From positions 248,001-312,000 of the forward strand of contig NZ_JANAVF010000009.1 in assembly GCF_024213195.1 (NCBI RefSeq): a DNA stretch of 64,000 nucleotides. The letters run 5' to 3'. This DNA comes from Streptomyces sp. TBY4. GTDB taxonomy: Bacteria > Actinomycetota > Actinomycetes > Streptomycetales > Streptomycetaceae. Both the position numbers and the translations under genes were made by a program. Every line of letters begins with the position of its first letter. Within the stretch, counting starts at the first letter, position 1. This document shows positions 36,250 to 44,369 of the stretch, piece after piece. The notes beneath the pieces were generated by a model, which was given only the letters and a program-made list of their open reading frames with translations, was not told the DNA's origin and did no database searches.

Positions 36250-37147
36250 ACAGCGTGCTCATCGCCCGGCGCAGGCCGCAGACGTCGGTCACCGGCTCCG
36301 GGAAGTCGAAGCGGGCGTCGAAGGCGGTGGCGCCGCGGAGGAAGCGCACCCGCAGGCCCAGCCGGTCCAGCGCGAGCGGGACCGCCTTCAGGTCCGCCGC
36401 CTCCCGGGGACCGAGCAGGCCGCACAGGTCACCCATCCGGTCGCCGTGCGCGGAGGCCAGGTGCTGGAGGAGCTCCGTCTCGTGGGCCACCATCGGGTCG
36501 GGCTCGGCCGCGGCCAGCAGCTCCGGGTCCACGTGCTCGGCGCCCCACAGGTCGTCCACCGAGATCTCGCCGACCTCCAGGCGCAGCAGCATCCACGCGG
36601 GCCGGCCGGTGGGCGAGGCGTCGAGGGACTCGGAGAGGCCGAGGAGCTCGCCGACCGGGTGCCGCTCCGCCAGCAGCGCCGCGCACGCCGCCCGCTCGTC
36701 GGCCCCGCGCACGGGCGTCAGCCACCCGGCGAGCCAGGCGCGGCCTCGGATACGATGGGGCACGGACACCGGCGCCACGTCCGTGATCTCGATCACGGCG
36801 GTGAGGTCGTCGTCCTGGGCGTGAGCGGCTGCCCTGGCAGCCGCGGATTCCCCTGATACAAGGAGAATCACGTCCCCGTCCGGGGTGACGGTCCGTGCGG
36901 CCGGCATCCCTGTCCCGAACTCCCCCTGGTCACGAGACCCCTTCTGGTCGAAACCACCTGGGAGCGTGAGGGATACTGAGGCGTTGGACTCTACGAGGGT
37001 TCGTACGCGTTCGGCTCCGGTGAGCTGCCGAACGCCTTCCCTGGGACGCGGCTGACCTTGCCTATCGTCGCCGAAAGCAGATCCTGTTTCGTTTGGATCT
37101 GAACTTCGGTGCGCACTGGGCAGGGGGATCCCATGTGGTCGAGACAT
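36242..37147 (-). CDS. DUF2470 protein with split-barrel domain, HugZ-like
   Basis: The 301-aa protein has a disordered N-terminus (1-50), a central region (about 55-190) resembling the FMN-binding split barrel of pyridoxamine-phosphate-oxidase/HugZ proteins (TPDGDVILLVSG, LTAVIEITDVAPV), and a C-terminal DUF2470 domain (about 210-300, with AHETELLQHLASAHGDRM). Split barrel plus DUF2470 is the layout of HugZ-type haem-degrading proteins, but catalytic function is inferred. ATG 37147 is preceded by GAGGAGG with 6-nt spacing, deciding the start. A 16/19 iron box lies 15-33 nt upstream, predicting repression by DmdR/IdeR when iron is plentiful. Confidence 0.85.
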   Translation of the reverse strand: MSRPHGIPLPSAHRSSDPNETGSAFGDDRQGQPRPREGVRQLTGAERVRTLVESNASVSLTLPGGFDQKGSRDQGEFGTGMPAARTVTPDGDVILLVSGESAAARAAAHAQDDDLTAVIEITDVAPVSVPHRIRGRAWLAGWLTPVRGADERAACAALLAERHPVGELLGLSESLDASPTGRPAWMLLRLEVGEISVDDLWGAEHVDPELLAAAEPDPMVAHETELLQHLASAHGDRMGDLCGLLGPREAADLKAVPLALDRLGLRVRFLRGATAFDARFDFPEPVTDVCGLRRAMSTLFS

Positions 37148-37161
37148 TACGTCCTCCTCGC

Positions 37162-37180
37162 TAAGGTAAGCCTCACCTAA
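37162..37180. promoter_or_regulatory. Iron box (IdeR/DmdR1-type operator)
   Basis: On the minus strand TTAGGTGAGGCTTACCTTA matches the DtxR-family consensus TTAGGTTAGGCTAACCTAA at 16 of 19 positions, with both half-sites clear. It lies 15 nt upstream of the DUF2470 ATG and 22 nt upstream of the rpsD GTG. Confidence 0.8.
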
Positions 37181-37202
37181 CTTACATGGAGGTAGGTTCC
37201 AC

Positions 37203-37814
37203 GTGAACCAGAAGCGACCCAAGGTCAAGAAGTCGCGTGCCCTCGGCATTGCGCTGACCCCGAAGGCCGTCAAGTACTTCGAGGCCCGCCCCTACCCGCC
37301 GGGCGAGCACGGCCGTGGCCGCAAGCAGAACTCGGACTACAAGGTTCGTCTGCTGGAGAAGCAGCGTCTGCGCGCTCAGTACGACATCTCTGAGCGTCAG
37401 ATGGCCCGCGCGTACGACCGCGCCAAGAAGGCCGAAGGCAAGACGGGCGAGGCGCTGGTCGTCGAGCTCGAGCGTCGCCTCGACGCCCTGGTCCTGCGTT
37501 CGGGCATCGCCCGCACCATCTACCAGGCTCGCCAGATGGTCGTTCACGGCCACATCGAGGTCAACGGCGACAAGGTCGACAAGCCGTCGTTCCGCGTCCG
37601 TCCGGACGACGTCATCACGGTGCGCGAGCGCAGCCGCGAGAAGGTTCCGTTCCAGGTTGCCCGTGAGGGTGGCTACGCAGGCGAGGGCGAGACCCCCCGT
37701 TACCTGCAGGTCAACCTGAAGGCCCTGGCCTTCCGCCTGGACCGCGACCCGAACCGCAAGGAAATCCCGGTCATCTGCGACGAGCAGCTCGTCGTCGAGT
37801 ACTACGCCCGCTGA
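37203..37814 (+). CDS. rpsD: Small ribosomal subunit protein S4 (zinc-free form)
   Basis: The 203-aa S4 nucleates 30S assembly. The S4 RNA-binding domain is visible (RLDALVLRSGIARTIYQARQ, VHGHIEVNGDKVDKPS). The N-terminal zinc-finger cysteines of the classical form are absent, so this is the C-minus type usual in Streptomyces. It is a lone gene, away from the rpsM-rpsK-rpoA operon where many bacteria keep it. The GTG at 37203 follows GGAGG by about 10 nt. An iron box for the divergent gene sits within its promoter region. A terminator follows. Confidence 0.95.
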   Translation: MNQKRPKVKKSRALGIALTPKAVKYFEARPYPPGEHGRGRKQNSDYKVRLLEKQRLRAQYDISERQMARAYDRAKKAEGKTGEALVVELERRLDALVLRSGIARTIYQARQMVVHGHIEVNGDKVDKPSFRVRPDDVITVRERSREKVPFQVAREGGYAGEGETPRYLQVNLKALAFRLDRDPNRKEIPVICDEQLVVEYYAR

Positions 37815-37850
37815 TCGAGCAACACCAGCGGACGTAGCCTCACAGGCTGG

Positions 37851-40118
37851 TCAGCCCGCCGGTTCCCCCTCGGGGGAGCCGGCGGGCTTCCTGCTTTTCG
37901 CCCCCGGGTGCGCCATCGGCCGCTCCGCCCGCTCGGTCGCGCCGCGCGGCCTCGGCAGCGGACCCGCCGGTACGGGTACCGGATCGGGTCCCCGCAGGGC
38001 GCGCTCCACGAGGGCGTCCAGGGGCAGGGTCCGGCCGTGCCGGGCGCAGGACGCGTACCGCTCGGCGCCCAGCAGTTCGCCCGCCCGCTCCTGGCACATC
38101 AGCCGCGGGGCGTTGAAGTACCCCGAGCCGAACAGCCGCATCCCCACCCCGTCCCACAGCGGCTCCGCCGCGCCCTGCAGCACCGCCGCCTCCGCCGGAT
38201 GCCCCTCGGCCACCGTGACCAGGGCCAGCAGCTCCACCGCCAGCACCAGCCCGACGAGATCGCGGAAGGTGTGGTTGATGGCCACGCACTCGGCCAGCAG
38301 CAGCCGCGCCTCGGCCGTGCCCCCGGCATCCAGCGCCGCGTACGCCAGGACGTACAGGGCGTACGCCTTGGTCCAGCGCTCCCCGCGCTCCTCGCAGATG
38401 TCCCGGACCTCCCGGCACAGGGAGAGCGCCCCCGCCAGCTCCCCCTGGAAGGCCAGCGCCATCGCCAGCTCCACCTGGCACATCAGCACGTTGCTGTTGA
38501 GCTCCCCGGCCTCCCGGTAGCGCTCCAGCGCCGAGCCCAGCAGCTCCCCGGCCCGGGTCATGTCGTCCGAGATCAGCGCCAGGCAGCCCATCCGGTGCAC
38601 GGCGTACGCCCCCGCCACCGGGTTCTCGCTCCGCGCGGCCCCGTCCCGGCACTCGTACAGCGCGCTCATCGAGGCCACCGAGTCGCCCTGCAGGGCCGCG
38701 ACGTACCCGAGCACCCACAGCGCCTTCAGCCGGGAGCTCTCGTACTCCGCCCCGGCCAGCCCCAAGTCGTCCTCCAGGGTCCGGTCCAGCCAGTGCCGGC
38801 CCTCGGTGAGCCGGCCGCAGCCCGCCCAGAAGAACCACAGGGTGCCCGCCAGGTACTGGCCCAGGTGGACCTCCTCCGGCTCGTCCAGGCAGCACTCCAG
38901 CGCGAGCCGCAGATTCGGCAGCTCCGCCTCCACCAGTGCGGCCACCTCTTCCTGGCGCGGGCTGAACCAGTCCAGCTCGCACCAGGTCGCCAGGCCCATG
39001 TACCAGTCCCGGTGCCGTCGCCGCAGCCGCCGGGCATCGCCCAGCGACTCCAGCCAGCCCGCCCCGTAGATCCGTACGCTCTCCAGCATCCGGTAGCGGA
39101 CCCCGGCCGGCGTCTCCTCCCGGACCAGCAGGGACTGCCCCAGCAGCTCCCCGACCAGGTCCAGCACCGAATCCACCGGCAGGTCCGGCCCCGCGCACAC
39201 GTACTCGGCGGCGTCCAGGTCGAAGGGCCCGGCGAACACCGAAAGCCGCGCCCACAGCAGCCGCTCCCCGGCCGTGCACAGCTCGTGGCTCCATCCGATC
39301 GCCGTGCGCAGCGCCCGGTGCCGGGGCAGCGCGCCGCGCGAGCCGCCCGTCAGCAGGGCGAAGCGGTCCTCCAGCCGGGACAGCACCTGGGCCGGAGACA
39401 GCGTCCGCAGCCGGCCCGCGGCGAGCTCCAGGGCCAGCGGCAGGCCGTCGAGCCGCGCGCACAGCTCGGCCAGTGCCGCCCGGTTGGCCTCCGTCAGGGT
39501 GAAGGACGGATCGGCGGCCGAGGTCCGCTCGATCAGCAGGGCCAGGGCCTCCTCCGGATCCAGCGGGGCCAGCGGCCAGGACAGCTCCCCGTCCAGGGTC
39601 AGGGGGCGCCGGCCGGCCGCGAGCACGCGCAGGCCGGGGGAGCGGCGCAGGAGGTCCCGTACCAGGTCGGCGGTCTCGTCGACCAGCTGCTCGAAGCCGT
39701 CCAGGACCAGCAGCAGCCGCCGCTCGGCCAGGTGCTCGGCGAGGACCGTACGGGGCGGCCGGGTGGTCTGGTCGGTGAGCCCGAGCGCCTCGGCGAGCGC
39801 CAGCTCCAGCAGCGCCGGATCGCGTACGGAGGCCAGCTCGACCAGCCACACCCCGTCGCAGTAGCGTTCCTGCGCCGGATCCGCGGGACCGCCCGCCCCG
39901 GCCGGCGGAAGGGCGCCGGCCGCCGCGTCGGCGGCCGCCCTGGCCGCCGCCAGCACCAGGCGGGTCTTGCCCACGCCGCCCGCGCCGGTCACCGTGACCA
40001 GCCGCGAGGCGTCCAGCAGCCGCCCCAGCTCGGAGAGTTCCCCGCCCCGCCCGACAAAGCCGCTCAGGTCCGAGGGAAGATTGCCCGGCGTCCTTCGTGG
40101 AATGGGTCTTTGTCGCAT
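37851..40118 (-). CDS. STAND/NB-ARC-type ATPase with TPR-like repeats, AfsR-like lacking a DNA-binding domain
   Basis: The 755-aa protein begins almost directly with an NTPase domain: Walker A GAGGVGKTR (45-53), Walker B LLLVLDGFEQL (134-145), a GLPLALELAAGRL motif of signal-transduction ATPases, and a winged-helix-like segment. From about 360 onward it is Ala/Leu/Glu-rich helical repeats resembling TPRs. AfsR/SARP and LuxR-type (LAL) relatives add an N- or C-terminal DNA-binding domain; none is evident here, so it may act through a partner or be a sensor alone. The start is uncertain: no good ribosome-binding site precedes 40118, and an upstream in-frame start at 40157 exists. Confidence 0.8.
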   Translation of the reverse strand: MRQRPIPRRTPGNLPSDLSGFVGRGGELSELGRLLDASRLVTVTGAGGVGKTRLVLAAARAAADAAAGALPPAGAGGPADPAQERYCDGVWLVELASVRDPALLELALAEALGLTDQTTRPPRTVLAEHLAERRLLLVLDGFEQLVDETADLVRDLLRRSPGLRVLAAGRRPLTLDGELSWPLAPLDPEEALALLIERTSAADPSFTLTEANRAALAELCARLDGLPLALELAAGRLRTLSPAQVLSRLEDRFALLTGGSRGALPRHRALRTAIGWSHELCTAGERLLWARLSVFAGPFDLDAAEYVCAGPDLPVDSVLDLVGELLGQSLLVREETPAGVRYRMLESVRIYGAGWLESLGDARRLRRRHRDWYMGLATWCELDWFSPRQEEVAALVEAELPNLRLALECCLDEPEEVHLGQYLAGTLWFFWAGCGRLTEGRHWLDRTLEDDLGLAGAEYESSRLKALWVLGYVAALQGDSVASMSALYECRDGAARSENPVAGAYAVHRMGCLALISDDMTRAGELLGSALERYREAGELNSNVLMCQVELAMALAFQGELAGALSLCREVRDICEERGERWTKAYALYVLAYAALDAGGTAEARLLLAECVAINHTFRDLVGLVLAVELLALVTVAEGHPAEAAVLQGAAEPLWDGVGMRLFGSGYFNAPRLMCQERAGELLGAERYASCARHGRTLPLDALVERALRGPDPVPVPAGPLPRPRGATERAERPMAHPGAKSRKPAGSPEGEPAG
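37854..37890 (+). terminator. Terminator after rpsD
   Basis: GCCCGCCGG (37854-37862) pairs with CCGGCGGGC (37879-37887), with an inner CCCCC/GGGGG stem, followed by TTCCTGCTTTT. The hairpin lies inside the 3' end of the convergent STAND ATPase gene. Confidence 0.8.
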
Positions 40119-40282
40119 GGGACACGGAGCGTACTGGTCCGCATGCGCTGCGTACAAGGCGGGCCGGTTCCGGGCAACCGGCCGGGGTGGCGCCCCGGAT
40201 TTCCGGTACTGCGGCGGATCTCCGGCGCGATAGGGTCGGAGGACGACTTTTTTCGCTTGGTGATCAATCTGTAGAGAGCGGT

Positions 40283-40729
40283 GTGAACGTGTCCGGTGGA
40301 GAGGTGGCCGGGATCCTCGTGGCCGTTTTCTGGGCCATCCTGGTCTCCTTCCTCGCCGTGGTGCTGGTGAGGCTGGCCCAGGTGCTCAGGGCGACCACCA
40401 AACTGGTGGCCGACGTGACCGAGCAGGCCGTCCCGCTGCTCGCGGACGCCTCCACCACCGTCCGCTCCGCCCGCACCCAGCTCGACCGGGTCGACGCCAT
40501 CGCGAGCGACGTACAGGAAGTCACCTCCAACGCCTCGGCGCTGTCCTCCACCGTGGCCTCCACCTTCGGCGGCCCGCTCGTCAAGGTCGCGGCCTTCGGC
40601 TACGGCGTCCGCAAGGCGCTGGGCAAGGGCGGGGCGGACCAGCAGGACGCGCCGGGCAGGACCTCCCGACGGACCGTGATCGTCGGCCGTACGGTGCCGG
40701 CCGCCCGGCGCCGGAAGCAGAAGGGCTGA
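40283..40729 (+). CDS. DUF948 family membrane protein
   Basis: The 148-aa protein has a single N-terminal membrane helix (about 8-30), a helical amphipathic region with a heptad-like pattern (VRSARTQLDRVDAIASDVQEV) and a basic C-terminal tail (RRTVIVGRTV...RRRKQKG). Matches DUF948, whose function is unknown. GTG 40283 is used; GTG two codons later (40289) is an alternative. It forms a small operon with the next gene and alaS: spacing 8 nt, then a 1-nt overlap. Confidence 0.82.
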   Translation: MNVSGGEVAGILVAVFWAILVSFLAVVLVRLAQVLRATTKLVADVTEQAVPLLADASTTVRSARTQLDRVDAIASDVQEVTSNASALSSTVASTFGGPLVKVAAFGYGVRKALGKGGADQQDAPGRTSRRTVIVGRTVPAARRRKQKG

Positions 40730-40737
40730 GATCTCCG

Positions 40738-41100
40738 ATGTTCCGCCGAGCCTTCTGGTTCACCGCCGGCGCGGCCGCCGGCGTGTGGGCCACCACCAAG
40801 GTCAACCGGCAGCTCAAGAAGCTGACGCCGGAGAGCCTCGCCGCGCAGGCCGCCGACAAGGCGATCGAGGCGGGCCACCGCCTCAAGGACTTCGCCCTCG
40901 ACGTCAAGTCGGGGATGTCGCAGCGCGAGGACGAACTGAACGACGCACTGGGACTCCACCAGGATCCCGACCTGCCCGCCAACGTCACCGCCCTTCCCGG
41001 GCCGCGGCCGCTGCGGGCCATCGAGCAGGACCAGAACGACCAGAACTCGTACCGTTCGAACCACTCGGGCGGGACGTACAACCGGAATGAGGACCACTGA
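40738..41100 (+). CDS. DUF6167-type small conserved protein upstream of alaS
   Basis: The 120-aa product has a short hydrophobic N-terminus (5-20, FWFTAGAAAGVWATT), then KVNRQLKKLTPESLAAQAADKA and an Asn/Asp-rich tail. It matches the small family kept in Streptomyces between the DUF948 gene and alaS. The weak hydrophobic stretch could be a membrane anchor. Its TGA shares one base with the alaS ATG, so alaS translation is likely coupled to it. Function unknown. Confidence 0.82.
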   Translation: MFRRAFWFTAGAAAGVWATTKVNRQLKKLTPESLAAQAADKAIEAGHRLKDFALDVKSGMSQREDELNDALGLHQDPDLPANVTALPGPRPLRAIEQDQNDQNSYRSNHSGGTYNRNEDH

Positions 41101-43769
41101 TGGAGTCGGCTGAAATCCGCCGCCGCTGGCTGAGCTTCTTCGAGGAGCGCGGTCACACCGTTGTCCCTTCGGCGTCGCTCATCGCGGACGACCCGACTCT
41201 GCTGCTCGTGCCCGCGGGCATGGTGCCGTTCAAGCCGTACTTCCTCGGCGAGGTCAAGCCGCCCGCGGCCACGCTCACCAGCGTGCAGAAGTGCGTCCGC
41301 ACCCCGGACATCGAAGAGGTCGGCAAGACCACCCGCCACGGCACGTTCTTCCAGATGTGCGGCAACTTCTCCTTCGGGGACTACTTCAAGGAAGGCGCCA
41401 TCAAGTACGCCTGGGAGCTGCTCACCAGCTCCGTGGCGGACGGTGGCTACGGCCTGGAGCCCGAGAAGCTCTGGATCACGGTCTACCTCGACGACGACGA
41501 GGCCGAGGCCATCTGGCGCGACGTCGTCGGCGTCCCGCAGGAGCGCATCCAGCGCCTGGGCAAGAAGGACAACTTCTGGTCCATGGGCGTCCCGGGCCCC
41601 TGCGGTCCCTGCTCGGAGATCAACTACGACCGCGGCCCCGAGTTCGGCGTCGAGGGCGGCCCCGCCGTCAACGACGAGCGCTACGTGGAGATCTGGAACC
41701 TGGTCTTCATGCAGTACGAGCGCGGCGCCGGCGACGGGAAGGAAGACTTCCCGATCCTCGGCGACCTGCCGTCGAAGAACATCGACACCGGTCTCGGCCT
41801 CGAACGCCTCGCGATGATCCTGCAGGGCGTACAGAACATGTACGAGACCGACACCCTGCGCGTGGTCATGGACAAGGCCACCGAGCTGACCGGCGTGCGC
41901 TACGGCGCCGAACAGGGCACGGACGTCTCGCTGCGCGTGGTCGCCGACCACATCCGCACCTCGACCATGCTCATCGGCGACGGCGTCACCCCCGGCAACG
42001 AGGGCCGCGGCTACGTGCTGCGCCGCATCATGCGCCGCGCCATCCGCAACATGCGCCTCATGGGCGCCACCGGCCCGGTCGTCCAGGACCTGGTCAACGT
42101 GGTCATCGAGACGATGGGCCAGCAGTACCCGGAGCTCGTCACCGACCGCAAGCGCATCGAGACCGTCGCGCTCGCCGAAGAGGCCGCCTTCCTCAAGGCC
42201 ATCAAGGGCGGCACCAACATCCTCGACACCGCCGTGACCGAGACCAAGGCCGCCGGCGGCACGGTCCTGGCCGGCGACAAGGCGTTCCTGCTCCACGACA
42301 CCTGGGGCTTCCCGATCGACCTCACCCTGGAGATGGCCGCCGAGCAGGGCCTCTCCGTGGACGAGCCCGGCTTCCGCCGCCTGATGCAGGAGCAGCGGGA
42401 CCGCGCCAAGGCCGACGCCAAGGCCAAGAAGACCGGCCACGCGGACATGTCCGCCTACCGGGAGATCGCCGACGGCTCCGGCGCCACCGAGTTCACCGGC
42501 TACGCCACCAACCAGGGCGAGTCCACCATCGTCGGCCTCCTGGTCAACGGCGTCTCCGCGCCCGCCGCCTCCGAGGGCGACGAGGTCGAGGTCGTCCTCG
42601 ACCGCACCCCCTTCTACGCCGAGGGCGGCGGCCAGCTCGCCGACCAGGGCCGCATCAAGCTCGACTCGGGCGCCGTCATCGTCGTCCGCGACGTGCAGCA
42701 GCCGGTCCCGGGCGTCTCCGTGCACAAGGGCTCCGTCCAGGTCGGCGAGGTGACGGTGGGCGCCTCCGCGTACGCCGCCATCGACGTGAACCGCCGCCGG
42801 GCCATCGCCCGCGCCCACTCGGCCACGCACCTGACGCACCAGGCCCTGCGCGACGCGCTCGGCCCGACGGCCGCCCAGGCCGGTTCCGAGAACTCGCCCG
42901 GCCGCTTCCGCTTCGACTTCGGCTCGCCGAACGCGGTGCCCGGCTCGGTCCTCACCGACGTCGAGCAGAAGATCAACGACGTGCTCTCCCGCGAGCTCGA
43001 CGTCACCGCCGAGATCATGAGCATCGACGAGGCCAAGAAGCAGGGCGCCATCGCCGAGTTCGGCGAGAAGTACGGCGAGCGCGTGCGCGTCGTGACCATC
43101 GGCGACTTCTCCAAGGAGCTGTGCGGCGGCACGCACGTCGGCAACACCGCCCAGCTGGGCCTGGTGAAGCTGCTCGGCGAGTCCTCCATCGGCTCCGGCG
43201 TGCGCCGCGTCGAGGCCCTCGTCGGCGTGGACGCGTACAACTTCCTCGCCAAGGAGCACACGGTCGTCGCCCAGCTCCAGGAGCTGGTCAAGGGCCGTCC
43301 GGAGGAGCTGCCGGAGAAGATCGCCTCCATGCTCGGCAAGCTGAAGGACGCCGAGAAGGAGATCGAGAAGTTCCGCGCGGAGAAGGTCCTCCAGGCCGCC
43401 GCCGGTCTCGCCGCGGGCGCCCAGGACATCCGCGGCGTCGCCCTCGTCGTGGGCACCGTGCCGGACGGCACCGGCGCCGACGACCTGCGCAAGCTGGTCC
43501 TCGACGTCCGCGGCCGCATCCAGGGTGACCGCCCGGCCGTCGTGGCCCTGTTCACCACGGCGAACGACCGCCCGCTGACCGTCATCGCCACCAACGAGGC
43601 CGCCCGCGAGCGCGGTCTCAAGGCCGGCGACCTGGTCCGTACGGCCGCCAAGACCCTCGGCGGCGGCGGTGGCGGCAAGCCGGACGTGGCCCAGGGCGGC
43701 GGCCAGAACCCGGCCGCCATCCCCGAGGCCATCGCCGCGGTCGAGCGCCTCGTCGTAGAGACGGCCTGA
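41100..43769 (+). CDS. alaS: Alanine-tRNA ligase
   Basis: The 889-aa enzyme has the class II catalytic core (HTVVPSASLI, RHGTFFQMCGNFSFGDYF), the tRNA-recognition domain, and the editing domain with HSATHL and CGGTHV, whose His and Cys bind zinc and clear Ser/Gly-tRNA-Ala. A C-terminal coiled-coil and DHHA1 domain ends in a Gly-rich GGGGGGKPDVAQGGG segment. Full length for the family. It is third in a coupled operon and followed after 2 nt by ruvX. Confidence 0.97.
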   Translation: MESAEIRRRWLSFFEERGHTVVPSASLIADDPTLLLVPAGMVPFKPYFLGEVKPPAATLTSVQKCVRTPDIEEVGKTTRHGTFFQMCGNFSFGDYFKEGAIKYAWELLTSSVADGGYGLEPEKLWITVYLDDDEAEAIWRDVVGVPQERIQRLGKKDNFWSMGVPGPCGPCSEINYDRGPEFGVEGGPAVNDERYVEIWNLVFMQYERGAGDGKEDFPILGDLPSKNIDTGLGLERLAMILQGVQNMYETDTLRVVMDKATELTGVRYGAEQGTDVSLRVVADHIRTSTMLIGDGVTPGNEGRGYVLRRIMRRAIRNMRLMGATGPVVQDLVNVVIETMGQQYPELVTDRKRIETVALAEEAAFLKAIKGGTNILDTAVTETKAAGGTVLAGDKAFLLHDTWGFPIDLTLEMAAEQGLSVDEPGFRRLMQEQRDRAKADAKAKKTGHADMSAYREIADGSGATEFTGYATNQGESTIVGLLVNGVSAPAASEGDEVEVVLDRTPFYAEGGGQLADQGRIKLDSGAVIVVRDVQQPVPGVSVHKGSVQVGEVTVGASAYAAIDVNRRRAIARAHSATHLTHQALRDALGPTAAQAGSENSPGRFRFDFGSPNAVPGSVLTDVEQKINDVLSRELDVTAEIMSIDEAKKQGAIAEFGEKYGERVRVVTIGDFSKELCGGTHVGNTAQLGLVKLLGESSIGSGVRRVEALVGVDAYNFLAKEHTVVAQLQELVKGRPEELPEKIASMLGKLKDAEKEIEKFRAEKVLQAAAGLAAGAQDIRGVALVVGTVPDGTGADDLRKLVLDVRGRIQGDRPAVVALFTTANDRPLTVIATNEAARERGLKAGDLVRTAAKTLGGGGGGKPDVAQGGGQNPAAIPEAIAAVERLVVETA

Positions 43770-43771
43770 AG

Positions 43772-44242
43772 ATGACACTGCGCCGCGGCCGCCGGCTGGC
43801 CATCGACGTGGGCGACGCCCGGATCGGGGTCGCCTCGTGCGACCCCGATGGGGTGTTGGCCACACCGGTGGAAACCGTTCCGGGACGGGACATCCCCTTC
43901 GCCCACCGGCGGCTGCGGCAGCTCGTCGCGGAGTACGAGCCCATCGAGGTGGTGGTCGGCCTGCCCCGCTCGCTCAGCGGGCGGGAAGGGCCGGCCGCGG
44001 CCAAGTGCCGCGCCTTCGCCACGGAACTCGCCAAGGGCATCAAGCCCGTGACGGTGCGTCTGGTGGACGAGCGGATGACGACGGTCACCGCAGCCCAGGG
44101 CCTGCGGGCCTCGGGGAAGAACGCGAAGAAGAGCAGGTCGGTCATCGATCAGGCGGCCGCCGTGGTCATCCTTCAGAACGCTCTGGAGACCGAACGGGTA
44201 TCAGGTAATCCGCCCGGTGAGTGCGTCGAAGTGGTTGTCTGA
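43772..44242 (+). CDS. ruvX: Putative pre-16S rRNA nuclease / Holliday junction resolvase-like (RuvX/YqgF)
   Basis: The 156-aa RNase H-fold protein has AIDVGDARIGVA (first Asp), VVGLPRSLSG, the Glu-containing VDERMTTVTA and the C-terminal SVIDQAAAVVILQ (last Asp). In E. coli the homologue matures the 5' end of 16S rRNA. The alaS-ruvX-mltG-aroE order is strongly conserved in actinobacteria. It starts 2 nt after alaS and should be co-transcribed. The 127-bp gap to mltG holds no clear hairpin. Confidence 0.93.
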   Translation: MTLRRGRRLAIDVGDARIGVASCDPDGVLATPVETVPGRDIPFAHRRLRQLVAEYEPIEVVVGLPRSLSGREGPAAAKCRAFATELAKGIKPVTVRLVDERMTTVTAAQGLRASGKNAKKSRSVIDQAAAVVILQNALETERVSGNPPGECVEVVV

Positions 44243-44369
44243 TCGCGATACGGTAACGTTCCGCGCGACGTGACGGCATTCGAACAGCCGTCGCCCACCA
44301 CACGAGGCGGAACCGTGTGTCGCGGCAGACGGAGTCGCGGCCAACGCCCTGCGGCGCGCTAGGGGATCG

